From the NCBI GenBank assembly GCA_963772675.1, contig CAVYYF010000012.1:1-64000 (forward strand): a DNA stretch of 64,000 nt, given 5' to 3'. The notes below the pieces were generated by a model. That model saw nothing but the letters and a program-made list of their open reading frames with translations. It had not been told where the DNA came from and made no database searches. The translations under genes and the position numbers were made by a program. Below are positions 53,384 through 62,879 of this stretch, one piece after another (position 1 is the stretch's first letter; every line of letters starts with the position of its first letter). Source of the DNA: JAKAGZ01 sp963772675. Lineage in GTDB: Bacteria > Bacteroidota > Ignavibacteria > Ignavibacteriales > Ignavibacteriaceae.

Positions 53384-53841
53384 CTTTTCCTCCCAGTATC
53401 TGTATTTCGAGAACCGTTATCGTTTCTTGCATTACTTGAATTATTATTTGTACTATCCTTTGCCCTTACATCCTGTGATTTGTCTTTATTATCTGCCGGC
53501 TTTAGCGGAGTTGGTCCGTTTACCGGTGGTCGGACAATTGGCCTGCCAACTGGCGGTGGATTAAAAGGAATCGGTACGAAATCAATTATAGTTGTAACAC
53601 TTCCTCCATCCTCATAGCTATTGTCCGTATAATCAAAAATCGGGGGATCTATTTCCCACCACCAGGGAGAATTGTCATAATAATCAAAACCTGACTGTGC
53701 ATATAAGTTATTGACCGATTTTAGCGAATTGTCTTTGGTTGGAAAATTGTTATCTCCCGGATTCCAGATTGCTGTATAGCACCCAGTTAGGGTAATTGTC
53801 AACACAAATAAAAATGCTGTTGTTAAAAAATACTTTTTCAT
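53380..53841 (-). CDS. Proline-rich lipoprotein
   Basis: A 153-aa lipoprotein not assigned to a family. I place the start at ATG 53841, with GGGAG upstream; the frame is open further but that part is only the shadow of the preceding gene. The signal has lipobox TLTGC, and the mature N terminus CYTAIWNPGDNNFP is like that of the neighbour. The middle is Tyr/Trp/Asp-rich, then a PPPVGRPIVRPPVNGP proline run and a polar Asn/Asp/Lys tail. Probably surface-exposed and partly disordered; co-expressed with the FadL-like protein. Confidence 0.8.
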   Translation of the reverse strand: MKKYFLTTAFLFVLTITLTGCYTAIWNPGDNNFPTKDNSLKSVNNLYAQSGFDYYDNSPWWWEIDPPIFDYTDNSYEDGGSVTTIIDFVPIPFNPPPVGRPIVRPPVNGPTPLKPADNKDKSQDVRAKDSTNNNSSNARNDNGSRNTDTGRKR

Positions 53842-53845
53842 TTTA

Positions 53846-54790
53846 TTATCTCCCGCGTCCTCTGCCGCTTGAATTACTTCCTCTGCTGGTTGTACCTCTT
53901 GAACTACTTCCTCCACTACGTGCAGGAGGTGAATAAGTTCTTGCCGGAGGACTATAAGTTTTTCTTGGTGGCGAATAAGTTCTCGGAGGAGTGTAAGTCC
54001 TGCTTGGCGGCGTATAAGAGCGTTGTTGCCTCCTGCTTCTGTTTTCTCTCTTAACAGATCGCGATCCATTACTGCTTCTTGTGTTTTGCCTTACAGTGTT
54101 GCTGCTTCCAGATCTGGTTTTACCATTTGTGTATGTTCTGCTTCTTGTAGAAGTTGTTGATCTTGTAGCACGGGTAGTAGTAGTAGTTCCAGAAGACTTA
54201 TAAAGGCGTCCTGAAGAAGCAACGCCCAATCTTGTATTGTTTGAACCTCTTCCACCGTTATTATTTCTTGTTCTATAACCTGACGAATTTCTATACTTTG
54301 AAGTAACCTGGTAGTCTGAGTTATAATAATTATAAGGATAATCATTGTATGGTCCATAAACGCCATATCTGTAATAGTATGAACCATAGTAAGGATAATA
54401 TGAAAAACTATATGGGCTGCACCACGTTGAATACCAAAATGGATCAACACAGTAATAATTGGAATAGAATGGATCGTAATAATATCCGGTAGTAAAACCA
54501 AAGTTTACGCCCGGGCGGTACCATCCCCAATAATTTCTGTAGCCATTCATATAACCAAGGCGAATGTTATAATATGCCTGGTCATCATAATAGCCATCGC
54601 TGTCATTTTCATTATAATAATCTGATGAATCGTTTTCAGATTCATAGTTCTGATCGCTGTTATTATCACTATAAGTATAATTTCTGTCCTGACCATTGTT
54701 ATCGTTTAAAGCAACCTGTGTATAACAACCACCAAGAAGAAAAGCTGATGCTATCAGGAAAGTACCTGAAAATAATTTTAAGTTTTTCAT
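53846..54790 (-). CDS. Tyrosine-rich repeat lipoprotein
   Basis: A 314-aa low-complexity lipoprotein of unknown function. I chose ATG 54790 because GGAGG sits just upstream; the longer frame begins at a poor site. Lipobox LLGGC is followed by an Asn/Asp/Ser-rich part, a Tyr-rich stretch (about 75-165, with many YY and NYY), an Arg/Ser/Thr-rich segment and tandem [ST]PPxRTY-type units near the C terminus, then a Gly/Ser/Arg tail. It looks like a sticky, disordered surface protein. First gene of a three-gene operon ending with the FadL-like barrel. Confidence 0.82.
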   Translation of the reverse strand: MKNLKLFSGTFLIASAFLLGGCYTQVALNDNNGQDRNYTYSDNNSDQNYESENDSSDYYNENDSDGYYDDQAYYNIRLGYMNGYRNYWGWYRPGVNFGFTTGYYYDPFYSNYYCVDPFWYSTWCSPYSFSYYPYYGSYYYRYGVYGPYNDYPYNYYNSDYQVTSKYRNSSGYRTRNNNGGRGSNNTRLGVASSGRLYKSSGTTTTTRATRSTTSTRSRTYTNGKTRSGSSNTVRQNTRSSNGSRSVKRENRSRRQQRSYTPPSRTYTPPRTYSPPRKTYSPPARTYSPPARSGGSSSRGTTSRGSNSSGRGRGR

Positions 54791-54992
54791 TTTATCCTCC
54801 GCCAAGTTCAGTTTATAGATACGCAAAAATCGAGCCTCAGAAAAGGTTAAAATAATGCTCTAATTCGCAACAATAAAAGTAATTTTGTACAGTATTATAA
54901 ACTCATTTGTACAATAAAAACTACATTTAATATCTAAAATTTAGACAATAATTGAAGCAGGCAGGTTTATACCAAATGGAATACAAATGTGG

Positions 54993-55769
54993 CTAAAAAA
55001 TACTTTTAATGTATTCCATTCTAATAGCTCTGTCGGCAGAACTGGGGTGCAATTTCTTATTATCCAATAAATCTCTGAGATCTAACCCAAGTGTAAAACC
55101 CGATCCCATCGCCCACCGGATTCCCGCATTGAGGTAGCCATTTCCATTTCCAAAATTTCCGGTTTGCTTATTATCATTCCATGCAAAGTTATATTCACAG
55201 ATAAATGAAACGCTTGAGCCGAGAGTCTTTTCAGCCCCGATAGTTAGATTCGTAAAATTATCTCCGTCAGTCTCTTCAAGTGAATAATTTACCGTAGCAT
55301 GCAAACTCATATACCCGAGGAATCCGAAATTTTTGCTTGTTGCAGCAAAGAAACCAGGTGACTTGATTGCATATCTTTTTTCCTGGTCGAAATATTCGCC
55401 TTTACCTTGTGAATCAAAACCAAGTGTGATTGCCGGAAATGAAGGAGACTCGTTTATAAGCCGAACCTTAAAATTTACACCGGGATATTTATACCAGCCG
55501 GGTGTTCCTGTTCCAATAATATTTGAACCACCGTACGATATTCCGAAACTGACGTTCGTGAAAACACCAACTTCAAGTTTTGCAATTACTACTCCATTAG
55601 GAAGATAATCAGTTGTTACACCGACAAAACCTTTCTCAAGTATTCCCGCAGTTTGCATATCAACAAGTGAACGATATTCGTATTTTGCTTCTTCTCCGGC
55701 CGAACCTTGCGAGTAAATAAATGAAGTGGTTAACACAAAACTTATTAGCACAAAATATATCTTTTTCAT
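54993..55769 (-). CDS. Predicted outer-membrane beta-barrel protein
   Basis: A 258-aa protein with a signal peptide ending FIYSQG. The mature sequence has a short helical YEYRSLVDMQTAGI, then repeated amphipathic strands (VGVFTNVSFGISYGG, FGFLGYMSLHATVNYS and others) with Gly/Asn turns, fitting an 8-12-strand barrel. Similar proteins in this phylum carry no assigned function. Single gene, with 200 bases of non-coding sequence on its 3' side. Confidence 0.75.
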   Translation of the reverse strand: MKKIYFVLISFVLTTSFIYSQGSAGEEAKYEYRSLVDMQTAGILEKGFVGVTTDYLPNGVVIAKLEVGVFTNVSFGISYGGSNIIGTGTPGWYKYPGVNFKVRLINESPSFPAITLGFDSQGKGEYFDQEKRYAIKSPGFFAATSKNFGFLGYMSLHATVNYSLEETDGDNFTNLTIGAEKTLGSSVSFICEYNFAWNDNKQTGNFGNGNGYLNAGIRWAMGSGFTLGLDLRDLLDNKKLHPSSADRAIRMEYIKSIF

Positions 55770-55859
55770 ATTAGCCTGACTGCTGTTAAATGATCAGGAT
55801 TTTTGTGATTGATACTCAAAAATAACAATTAAAAACCAAATATCTCAATATTATTTTAA

Positions 55860-56252
55860 TTATTTGTTCAAAGCATAATTCGGATTAATCTGAATTTGAA
55901 TTAAAGAGGGAATCAGAGACTTTTCAGGAGTAACAATTACATTCACAATTCCTGTTTTATCTTTTGCTCTTAGAATTATTCGTCCATCTTTTTCATCCGG
56001 GCTTTCAATTGAAACTAATTCTTTCCCTTCTGTAATTACAAATTTGGCAGATACTGATCTGAAGGGTATCTTTTTCCCAAATGAATTTATAGGATAAGCC
56101 TGAATCGTAACAGTGGATTGATTATCTGCAAATAGTTCTTTGGGAGTTACAGAAATTTCGACCTCATAAATCTTGAATATATAAGAATAACCTAAAAATC
56201 CTGTTATCAGTACAATTAAAAAAAGAATCAGTATAATTTCTTTTCTCCTCAC
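55860..56252 (-). CDS. Membrane-anchored Ig-like domain protein
   Basis: A 130-aa protein with an N-terminal transmembrane anchor (ILILFLIVLITGFLGYSY) and one beta-sandwich domain: VEISVTPKELFADNQSTVTI, ILRAKDKTGIVNVIVTP. The pattern is that of bacterial Ig-like or invasin-type domains. The first codon is GTG at 56252, but AGGAG lies just inside the frame and would fit an ATT seven bases later, so the start is uncertain. It follows the ATP-grasp gene by about 30 bases. Role unknown. Confidence 0.65.
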   Translation of the reverse strand: MRRKEIILILFLIVLITGFLGYSYIFKIYEVEISVTPKELFADNQSTVTIQAYPINSFGKKIPFRSVSAKFVITEGKELVSIESPDEKDGRIILRAKDKTGIVNVIVTPEKSLIPSLIQIQINPNYALNK

Positions 56253-56281
56253 ATAATATTTATTTAAGTAACATAGGGAGA

Positions 56282-57196
56282 TTATTTCGTGGATTTTGAA
56301 ATTCCCAATACTTTGTTTCTAAGGTTATCAACAATCTGATGAACGATATTATTCGGAACGCCATCGATATGCTTCGATTTAAATCGCATATCACATTGGT
56401 CGTTTACATAATCGATCACAATGAATTTATTTTCGTCTGTAAGCACAATTTCGGTTGAAAAAAAATCCAGCTCCGTTATTTTAGCTATTGTTTTAGTAAT
56501 TGCATACATTTTCTTTAATCCGAAATTATTTATCTCATCATTAGTAATTTCCGAATATATGTGTGTCTGATCATCCCACCAGGTTAGTATGGCTTTACCA
56601 AAGGCCCAGAAACATCTGAACCAGGTTCTTTTCCCATCTAGCACTGAAGGATAAATTTTTTGCTGAAGTATGTATTTATCATTAAGGTTGGTTACTCTTT
56701 CTTCGAAAACCTCCTTTAAGGTTTCAGCTCCGGTAACTACTCCAATACCTCCGCCGGTTGTGTTACAAGGTTTTATGATAAATGGTCTACCTAAAATTGC
56801 AAGGTCATCTAAAGATATATAAATTTCTTTCTTTTCATTATGGGGCGGAATTATTATTGAATACGGAACGATTAACCCGGCCGTAATAAACTCAAGGTGC
56901 ATGCTGGCTTTGTCAATTGCATGTCTGATATTTTTATACGGATTTAGGATTTGGGTTTTCCTTCGCGTTAGCATTTTTGCCAGGGGCTCAAATTCTGGTT
57001 CTACATCCGATGCTCTATCAAGGAAGCAGTTAAACTGAAGTTCTCTGTTCTCAATTTTACTGGTTACTTTATCAATATTATGGTAGCTGATTCTAAAGGT
57101 TGTAATGTTTGATTCATGCAGGATTTTTTCAATAAGATTTACAAAATCTTCGTCATATTCCCATACATATGCTATCCCTAAATCGAATTTTTCCAT
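56282..57196 (-). CDS. ATP-grasp domain protein
   Basis: A 304-aa cytoplasmic protein with an ATP-grasp fold. Seen: FIIKPCNTTGGGIGVV (nucleotide-binding loop), YILQQKIYPS, RTWFRCFWAFG, and the metal-binding end STEIVLTDENKFIVIDYVNDQCDM with Glu/Asp/Asn ligands. The family joins a carboxyl to an amine or thiol through an acyl phosphate. The substrate is not identifiable; similarity to the RimK/D-Ala-D-Ala ligase-like group is general. Stands with the Ig-like gene. Confidence 0.82.
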   Translation of the reverse strand: MEKFDLGIAYVWEYDEDFVNLIEKILHESNITTFRISYHNIDKVTSKIENRELQFNCFLDRASDVEPEFEPLAKMLTRRKTQILNPYKNIRHAIDKASMHLEFITAGLIVPYSIIIPPHNEKKEIYISLDDLAILGRPFIIKPCNTTGGGIGVVTGAETLKEVFEERVTNLNDKYILQQKIYPSVLDGKRTWFRCFWAFGKAILTWWDDQTHIYSEITNDEINNFGLKKMYAITKTIAKITELDFFSTEIVLTDENKFIVIDYVNDQCDMRFKSKHIDGVPNNIVHQIVDNLRNKVLGISKSTK

Positions 57197-57401
57197 AAAC
57201 TCAAACAGTTTACACTAAAATATGGGTAATGTATTTTGATAGCAACTATTCATGTAATTGGGATGGCTCATTTGTCGGGTTTCGTTTATCGCAGATTGGT
57301 TTGAGACTTCATTTTGACTGTTTTTAATGCTCTGCAAATTATAAATTTAATTGTTGTTATCTTTGATAAGTAATATATTTGACAAAACCAACAGAGACTT
57401 T

Positions 57402-59237
57402 ATGACCAAATTTTTCACCGCAGCTTTTCTCATTTTAATCGTAGCCGGATGTTCATCACAAAATAAAATTATTAGTTCCGATGTAAGTGTAGGAAATACT
57501 AATGCGGATGAGATGTTTAACGACTCAACCCGGATTAAAAAGAATCTTTCAGATCAGGCCATGGCACATTTTATTGATGGTTCTGTCAATGAAGCGAAAG
57601 GAGAATATGCATCTGCAATTCTTGACTTTCAGGATGCATTAAGATTAAATCAGAGCGCCGGAATTTACTATGAAATTGCTAAAAATTATTTTTACCTTCA
57701 TAAATATCCTAATGCACTTCACAATTGTGAAACAGCTGTTTCACTGGAACCTGGGCAACTCGACTACAGGGATCTTTTGGCGGATATTTTTACTGCAGCA
57801 GGAGTATTTGATTCTGCGGCAGTAGTTTTAGAAGGAACAATTAACAGGGATTCCAACAGAGTTCAATCTTATTACAAACTTGCCCGTATTTATGAAGGCT
57901 CAAAACCATTAGCTGCGATAAAAATCTACAATAAGCTTACAGATGTCATTGGCCCGGACTGGAATATTTTAATGCACGTAGCGGAATTATATGAAAACCT
58001 TGGACAGACTGATAATGCTATTTCCTCTTTAAAAAAGCTGCTTACAATTGATCCGAGTAATGCATCGGTTCAAAAATTGCTTATACAACTTTATCAAAAA
58101 TCTAAAAAGTATGATGAAGCTTTAAAAGTAGTAAATGATATTTTAGAGTTCACTCCTGATGATTTAGAGACGAGACAATTAAAAGCACAATTATATCTTG
58201 ATAAGAATGACTATGTATCCGCGTCAAAAGAATTTTCTTATATTTTTAAGCAGCCAGGTGTACCACTAAATAATAAGATAAATATAGGGGGCCTTTATTT
58301 TACGCAGGCTTTAAAAGATAGTACGCTATTCCCCGTTGCGGAAAATATTTTTAAGGAAATTGATAAAGATACAGTCAATTGGCTTGTGAAGATGTATTTG
58401 GGAGCTATTTATATTTCACAGAAAAAAGATTCAACAGCCATTAAATATTTTAATCAGGTAACAAAACTGGCAAGCTGGAATCCGGAAGGATGGATAAGAC
58501 TTGGCGGGCTTTATTTTGATAGTCATAGATATGGTGATGCAGAAAAACTAATGAAGAAGGCTCTGCCTTCATTCCCGGATAATTTTACCATCAACCTTAT
58601 AATGGGACTTTCATTAGCTCAACAAAACAAAAATGATGATGCATTAGTCTATCTAAAAAAAGCACTGGATATAAATCCTAATGACATTAATGCTTTATCA
58701 GGATACGGGTTTACACTTAGTCAATTGCATAAAGATAATGAGGCAGTTATTTATTTGCAGAAAGCTCTTACTTTATCTCCAAACGATTTAAATTTACTTG
58801 GTACACTTGGATTGATATTAAATAATTTGAACAGGAATGCTGAAAGCGATAGTATTTATCAAAAAGCACTGCAGATTGATTCAACAAATGCATTGGTAAA
58901 TAATAATTATGCATATTCGTTATCTGAGAGGGGAATAAAGCTTAATGATGCTTTAAGGATGGTTAAGATTTCTGTTGCTGCAGATTCTTCAAATTCATCC
59001 TATCTGGATACAATTGGTTGGGTTTATTTTAAAATGAATAATTTTGATCTTGCAAAAGGATACATAGAAAAAGCAATTAAATATGGTGGAGAAAGCGCCA
59101 CTATGCTTGAGCATCTTGGAGATATTGAATCTAAACTTGGTAACCAGAAAGAAGCAAAGAATCTCTGGCAAAAGGCCTTGAAACTGGATAGCTCAAAAAC
59201 AGAATTGAAATCCAAAATTGAAAAAGGTGAAACTTGA
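57402..59237 (+). CDS. TPR-repeat lipoprotein
   Basis: A 611-aa lipoprotein built almost entirely of tetratricopeptide repeats. I chose ATG 57402, which gives a proper signal and lipobox LIVAGC; the frame is open from 57351. About 14 or more TPR units follow, with consensus pieces such as ALxLNPNDINALSGYGFTL and YAYSLSERGIKLNDALRM. Such proteins scaffold envelope assemblies. Its stop overlaps the start of the DUF4292 gene, and an EnvC-like gene follows; this trio is a familiar arrangement in Bacteroidota relatives. Confidence 0.9.
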   Translation: MTKFFTAAFLILIVAGCSSQNKIISSDVSVGNTNADEMFNDSTRIKKNLSDQAMAHFIDGSVNEAKGEYASAILDFQDALRLNQSAGIYYEIAKNYFYLHKYPNALHNCETAVSLEPGQLDYRDLLADIFTAAGVFDSAAVVLEGTINRDSNRVQSYYKLARIYEGSKPLAAIKIYNKLTDVIGPDWNILMHVAELYENLGQTDNAISSLKKLLTIDPSNASVQKLLIQLYQKSKKYDEALKVVNDILEFTPDDLETRQLKAQLYLDKNDYVSASKEFSYIFKQPGVPLNNKINIGGLYFTQALKDSTLFPVAENIFKEIDKDTVNWLVKMYLGAIYISQKKDSTAIKYFNQVTKLASWNPEGWIRLGGLYFDSHRYGDAEKLMKKALPSFPDNFTINLIMGLSLAQQNKNDDALVYLKKALDINPNDINALSGYGFTLSQLHKDNEAVIYLQKALTLSPNDLNLLGTLGLILNNLNRNAESDSIYQKALQIDSTNALVNNNYAYSLSERGIKLNDALRMVKISVAADSSNSSYLDTIGWVYFKMNNFDLAKGYIEKAIKYGGESATMLEHLGDIESKLGNQKEAKNLWQKALKLDSSKTELKSKIEKGET

Positions 59238-60013
59238 AAAAATATGTTTTAAGTATTTTATTCCTTTCCATACTAGCCATCAATGGTTGCGTACCTTCAA
59301 AGCCTACTGAAGAGGTCGAAATACTGCCTTCAGAAAGATTGATAAGCAAGCTTGAAGCAAATAGGAGAAAGATTTCAAATTTTGAAGGCACCGGAACTAT
59401 AACATTAAAATCCAGTACCTTTAGTAATAGCGCAACTTTTAAGGTTACACTAATAAAACCAGATTCCATATCTCTGACAATTATGGGTCCATTCGGAATC
59501 GAACTTGCACAAACAGTAGTAACTAAAAATAAATTTATGTTCTATGATGTTTTGCAGAATACAGCTTACGAAGGCGATGCGAATGGTAATATTTTAAAAG
59601 GTATATTTAAAATAAATCTTTCATTCGACGATTTAATGGACGCTTTCATTGGTTCAGTAAATTTAACAAAGCATTTGTATAAGTCTCCCACAAAATATTC
59701 GATTGATGGCGACCAGTATGTTCTTACCTACGTAGATAGCGTTTCAGGTGAAACAACAAATTACAGGGTAGACGTTAAACAACTTGGAATTACCGATTAT
59801 AAGCTTGTAAATAGTAATGGAGATGTGTTGCTCAGCGGTAAATATTCAAGATTCAATAATCTTGAGGATGTAGCCGTTCCATACAGTATCGAAGTTCAAA
59901 ATAAAAAGGAAGGACAATTAGTTACCATAGAATACAAACAAATGACTGCAAACAAAAAGGACGTCAGCATTGATTTCCATTTACCCGGTGATGCAACAGT
60001 AATCAAATGGTGA
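59234..60013 (+). CDS. DUF4292 lipoprotein
   Basis: A 259-aa outer-membrane or periplasmic lipoprotein: TTG start overlapping the TPR stop (TTGA), lipobox AINGC, then a LolA/LolB-like antiparallel beta fold (FEGTGTITLKSSTFSNSATF, SISLTIMGPFGIELAQT). DUF4292 members resemble lipoprotein carriers, so a role in moving lipids or lipoproteins is plausible. Overlaps the downstream EnvC-like gene by seven bases. Function is not experimentally known. Confidence 0.85.
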   Translation: MKKYVLSILFLSILAINGCVPSKPTEEVEILPSERLISKLEANRRKISNFEGTGTITLKSSTFSNSATFKVTLIKPDSISLTIMGPFGIELAQTVVTKNKFMFYDVLQNTAYEGDANGNILKGIFKINLSFDDLMDAFIGSVNLTKHLYKSPTKYSIDGDQYVLTYVDSVSGETTNYRVDVKQLGITDYKLVNSNGDVLLSGKYSRFNNLEDVAVPYSIEVQNKKEGQLVTIEYKQMTANKKDVSIDFHLPGDATVIKW

Positions 60014-61258
60014 AACAGAAGACCTCTTATTTAATTTTATTCCTGGTTATCTTAATAAGCTCCTCTTCTTACACTCAACAGAATAAGATTGAAAAGAAAA
60101 AAAATGAGCTTTCCGATATTAAAAAACAAATTTCTGATCTTGAATTAGAAATACAAAAAAAATCCCGCAAAGAGAAAGAGACCTACTCAACTCTTTCAAA
60201 TTATGATCAACAAAGTTTCCTTCTTAAAAAGCTTATCAAAAAGATCCGAGATGAAGAAAAATTAAAGGAGAGGCAAATTGTAAATAGCCAGAGGGAAATT
60301 AAAAAATTGGAATCGGATATCAAGAATTTGAAATCTAATTATTCAAAGTATGTTGTTTCTATTTATAAATATGGCACTATTAATAAGTGGGCAATAATAT
60401 TTGATTCTAATTCATTTGAACAGGCAGTTTTAAGACTTAAATATTTACAGAAATTTTCAGAAAAGAGAGAAAAGGATCTCGAACAGCTCAAACAACTCCA
60501 AACAGAGATTAATTGTCGTTAAAGAAAAGCTACAAAGAGAAAGGAATGAGAAAAGAAAATTAGCTGCACAAAAAGAGAGTGAAGAAAAAGATTTGCTTGG
60601 TAAGTCCGAAGACAGTAAGAGAATTCTTACATCAATTAAAAACGATAAGAAGGAATTGAAGAACGAAGTCGACGCTAAGAAAGATGCGGAAGGAAAAATT
60701 AAAAACCTCATAACAAAACTTATAGAGGAAGAAAAAAGGCGGAGAGAAGAGGCTGAAAGACTTGCGAAGTCAAATGCCAATAAAAATATAAAGTCAGAGG
60801 AACCAGTGGAAAATAGTTCATATAATATTGACCTTTCAACCGATGATTTTGCATCATTCTCTGCGCTAAAGGGACGATTAAACTGGCCCGTAAGAAAAGC
60901 TAAGGTTGTAAGACAATTTGGAGAGAACAAGAATTCAAAATTGAATACTGTAACATTAAATTACGGTGTTGACATGAAAGTAAACGGGGATAAAAATGTA
61001 AAAGCGGTAGCTGAAGGTGTAGTGTCTGTAATTGACTGGATACCCGGCTATGGCAGCGTTGTTATTATTACTCATAAAGGAGACTTTAGAACCGTCTATA
61101 GTCACCTTGGTGATATATTCGTCAATGAAGGAGATAAAGTAAAAACAGGAAGTCTGATTGGTAAGGTAGGGGAGAGCCTGGAAGGGAATATTTTGCATTT
61201 TGAAATCTGGAATGCACGTGATCATCAAAATCCGATGGCATGGTCGACAAAGAAATAG
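60007..61258 (+). pseudogene. envC: EnvC-like murein hydrolase activator, split by a +1 frameshift
   Basis: Exported coiled-coil protein with a C-terminal LytM/M23 domain that would activate cell-wall amidases at division. A signal peptide ends near SSYTQQ, and a long coiled coil covers about 25-260. The frame breaks at an extra A at 60511-60512 (EI then IVVKEKLQRE in the next frame). The LytM part shows NYGVDMKV, VYSHLGDIF and LHFEIWNA; the first zinc His is Asn, so it is probably a non-catalytic activator. Corrected length is about 416 aa. As the upstream partners are intact, a sequencing error is likely. Confidence 0.85.
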
Positions 61259-61260
61259 AC

Positions 61261-61699
61261 TCAATCCAATTCTTTTTCAAAAACATTCTGACTCTTTTTT
61301 ACCACATATCCCGCTCTTTCATAAAAGCGACTTGTATCTGTTCTTTCTATCCTGCTCCTGACTCTGATTTTTGAAAATCCTTTTTCGATTGCCCATTTAT
61401 CAGCGGCATTTACAAGCATTCTTCCGATACCCTTATTTCTATGTTCAGATGAAACCACAAGGCCTCCTATTTCTGCAAAGGGATCAGATTCTAATCTTAA
61501 TGAGGTAAATACATGAATCCATCCAATTACTTCGGTTTTTTTGACAGCCACATAGACAACGTCAGACGGAGATTTAAGTAGTTTTTGTAATCTCTGATTA
61601 ATTTGATCATCATTAGACGGATAGCCTAATTCAGCACATAAATTTATAAGACTCTGGCAAATCGTTTAATTCAGCATTTCTTATTGTTATTTTTTCCAT
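61261..61699 (-). pseudogene. GNAT-family acetyltransferase with N-terminal frameshift
   Basis: Small acetyl-CoA-dependent N-acetyltransferase. It begins at ATG 61697-61699 behind AGGAG with MEKITIRNAELNDL, but the frame stops after about 22 codons. Removing one base of the GG at 61656-61657 continues it as SLINLCAELGYPSND, then VVYVAVKKTEVIGW and the acetyl-CoA loop SSEHRNKGIGRMLV to the stop at 61261. Corrected length is about 145 aa. The first 41 bases of the gene occur again at 62193-62233. Substrate unknown. Confidence 0.78.
61659..61699 (-). repeat. 41-bp direct repeat, copy 1 (GNAT 5' end)
   Basis: Identical over 41 bases to 62193-62233; it covers the first 13-14 codons of the GNAT gene. 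Confidence 0.9.
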
Positions 61700-61715
61700 A
61701 TGCTCCTAAATAATA

Positions 61716-61991
61716 TCATTGTTTATAAATTATTTTTATTCACTAAATAATATCGTATTTTTAAATAATTTAATAAATTCCTGTTGAATGCAATGCGATT
61801 AGGTGACTGGCTGTTGATTTCTTACATTTTACTAGAATTGAGATACTATTTTTTGTTTTATTTTTTTTGTTGTATGTAAGATAAATTTGAATCTCAATAT
61901 TAAAAAAATATAGAATATTTTTACTAATGATGTCGTTGAGTAAGAATTTATTACAATTAAGTGTTTCCGAAATGATTTCACGTTGTGCTTA
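61716..61991. repeat. Diverged long direct repeat, copy A
   Basis: This non-coding stretch aligns along most of its length with 63734-64000. Shared blocks include TCATTGTTT, AATATCGTATTTTTAA, ACTAATGATGT and CAATTAAGTGTTTCCGAAAT (one mismatch in the last). I estimate 65-75 percent identity by eye. Both copies follow a broken small enzyme gene. Confidence 0.7.
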
Positions 61992-62167
61992 ATTTTATAA
62001 CTATAATATTTATTGCGAGAAATTATGGTGTAGATAATTTTGGATTACTTAGGTTTCGTAGCGAGCCATAACTTTTTACTTCATGTATGTTTTGATTTTT
62101 GGGTATGATATCGTATGGTACAGGAGAAGTTGCAAAGTTCAGTATACAAGACAACTAATTATATTTT

Positions 62168-62233
62168 TTAATATAAATCTGTAAGTTTGGATAAATCGTT
62201 TAATTCAGCATTTCTTATTGTTATTTTTTCCAT
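62168..62233 (-). pseudogene. Truncated 5' fragment of a second GNAT gene
   Basis: Starts with the same 41 bases as the GNAT gene at 61699 (MEKITIRNAELNDL), then SKLTDLY and a stop. SKLTDLY is a natural continuation for this family, so it looks like the remains of a related gene, not a copy of the same one. Too short to function. Confidence 0.7.
62193..62233 (-). repeat. 41-bp direct repeat, copy 2
   Basis: Identical to 61659-61699. Confidence 0.9.
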
Positions 62234-62414
62234 GTTTTTATTAAAAAGTGCTTGTGTTCATATTATTTTTAATATTTAGATAAATTATTGAAACATTAAA
62301 AAACAATAAAAAGCTAATTTGAATAAAGTAATTAAATATAACTATTTTCGTCAATGGGATATAGGTACTTCAATTGTAAAATCAGGTAGTTATAATTTTT
62401 TATATAACATAATA

Positions 62415-62513
62415 TTAGTATTTTTCTACTGCAACGATGACAATATCAGAATCAAAGTTTAGAATCTTTTTCAGTCTGCTTATAATTCGACAGGTTTTTG
62501 CTGATATCTAATG
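62415..62513 (-). pseudogene. Possible C-terminal remnant of a methyltransferase-like gene
   Basis: A short open stretch reading IISRLKKILNFDSDIVIVA followed by VEKY and a stop, preceded by an in-frame stop. The FDSDIVIVA-type ending resembles the last strand of class I methyltransferases. Weak evidence. Confidence 0.25.
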
Positions 62514-62879
62514 TTTATTGATGAGAAGTTTTATTATCGAGGCATCTTTGTGTTTCTGTGGCTCTGACAGTTAGATTTTTCACTCTATTAATAATATGTA
62601 AATATGTGCTTAAAGATAACTATGAAAATGGTACTAATTTCACTTTTATCAATCTATGATTTTGAATTTATAAAATCTATTTTAAGCTAATTTTTGACCA
62701 GAACGTCCGCTATTCTTGTAATATTTTCAGGGCCTAATATAAAGACTAAGGGTAAAAATATTTTTTTGGGATAAAATAAATTTATAGGTAACGTAAATAA
62801 TGTTTAATATCATAAATATTTTTTCAGATAAATTTATGGCACTGTTCAAAACTTTTATTAAGTATTTAATTTCGTAGAA

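Larger units (their letters stand above)
61992..62879. other. Gene-poor decayed region
   Basis: About 890 very AT-rich bases with no complete gene. It holds the truncated GNAT start (62168-62233, - strand) and a possible methyltransferase-like C-terminal scrap on the - strand (62415-62513). Nothing else is recognisable. Confidence 0.6.

Noticed and set aside
53842..54069. 76-residue N-terminal extension of the proline-rich lipoprotein
   Set aside because: It overlaps the coding region of the upstream lipoprotein in another frame, and a good ribosome site plus signal peptide lie at 53841.
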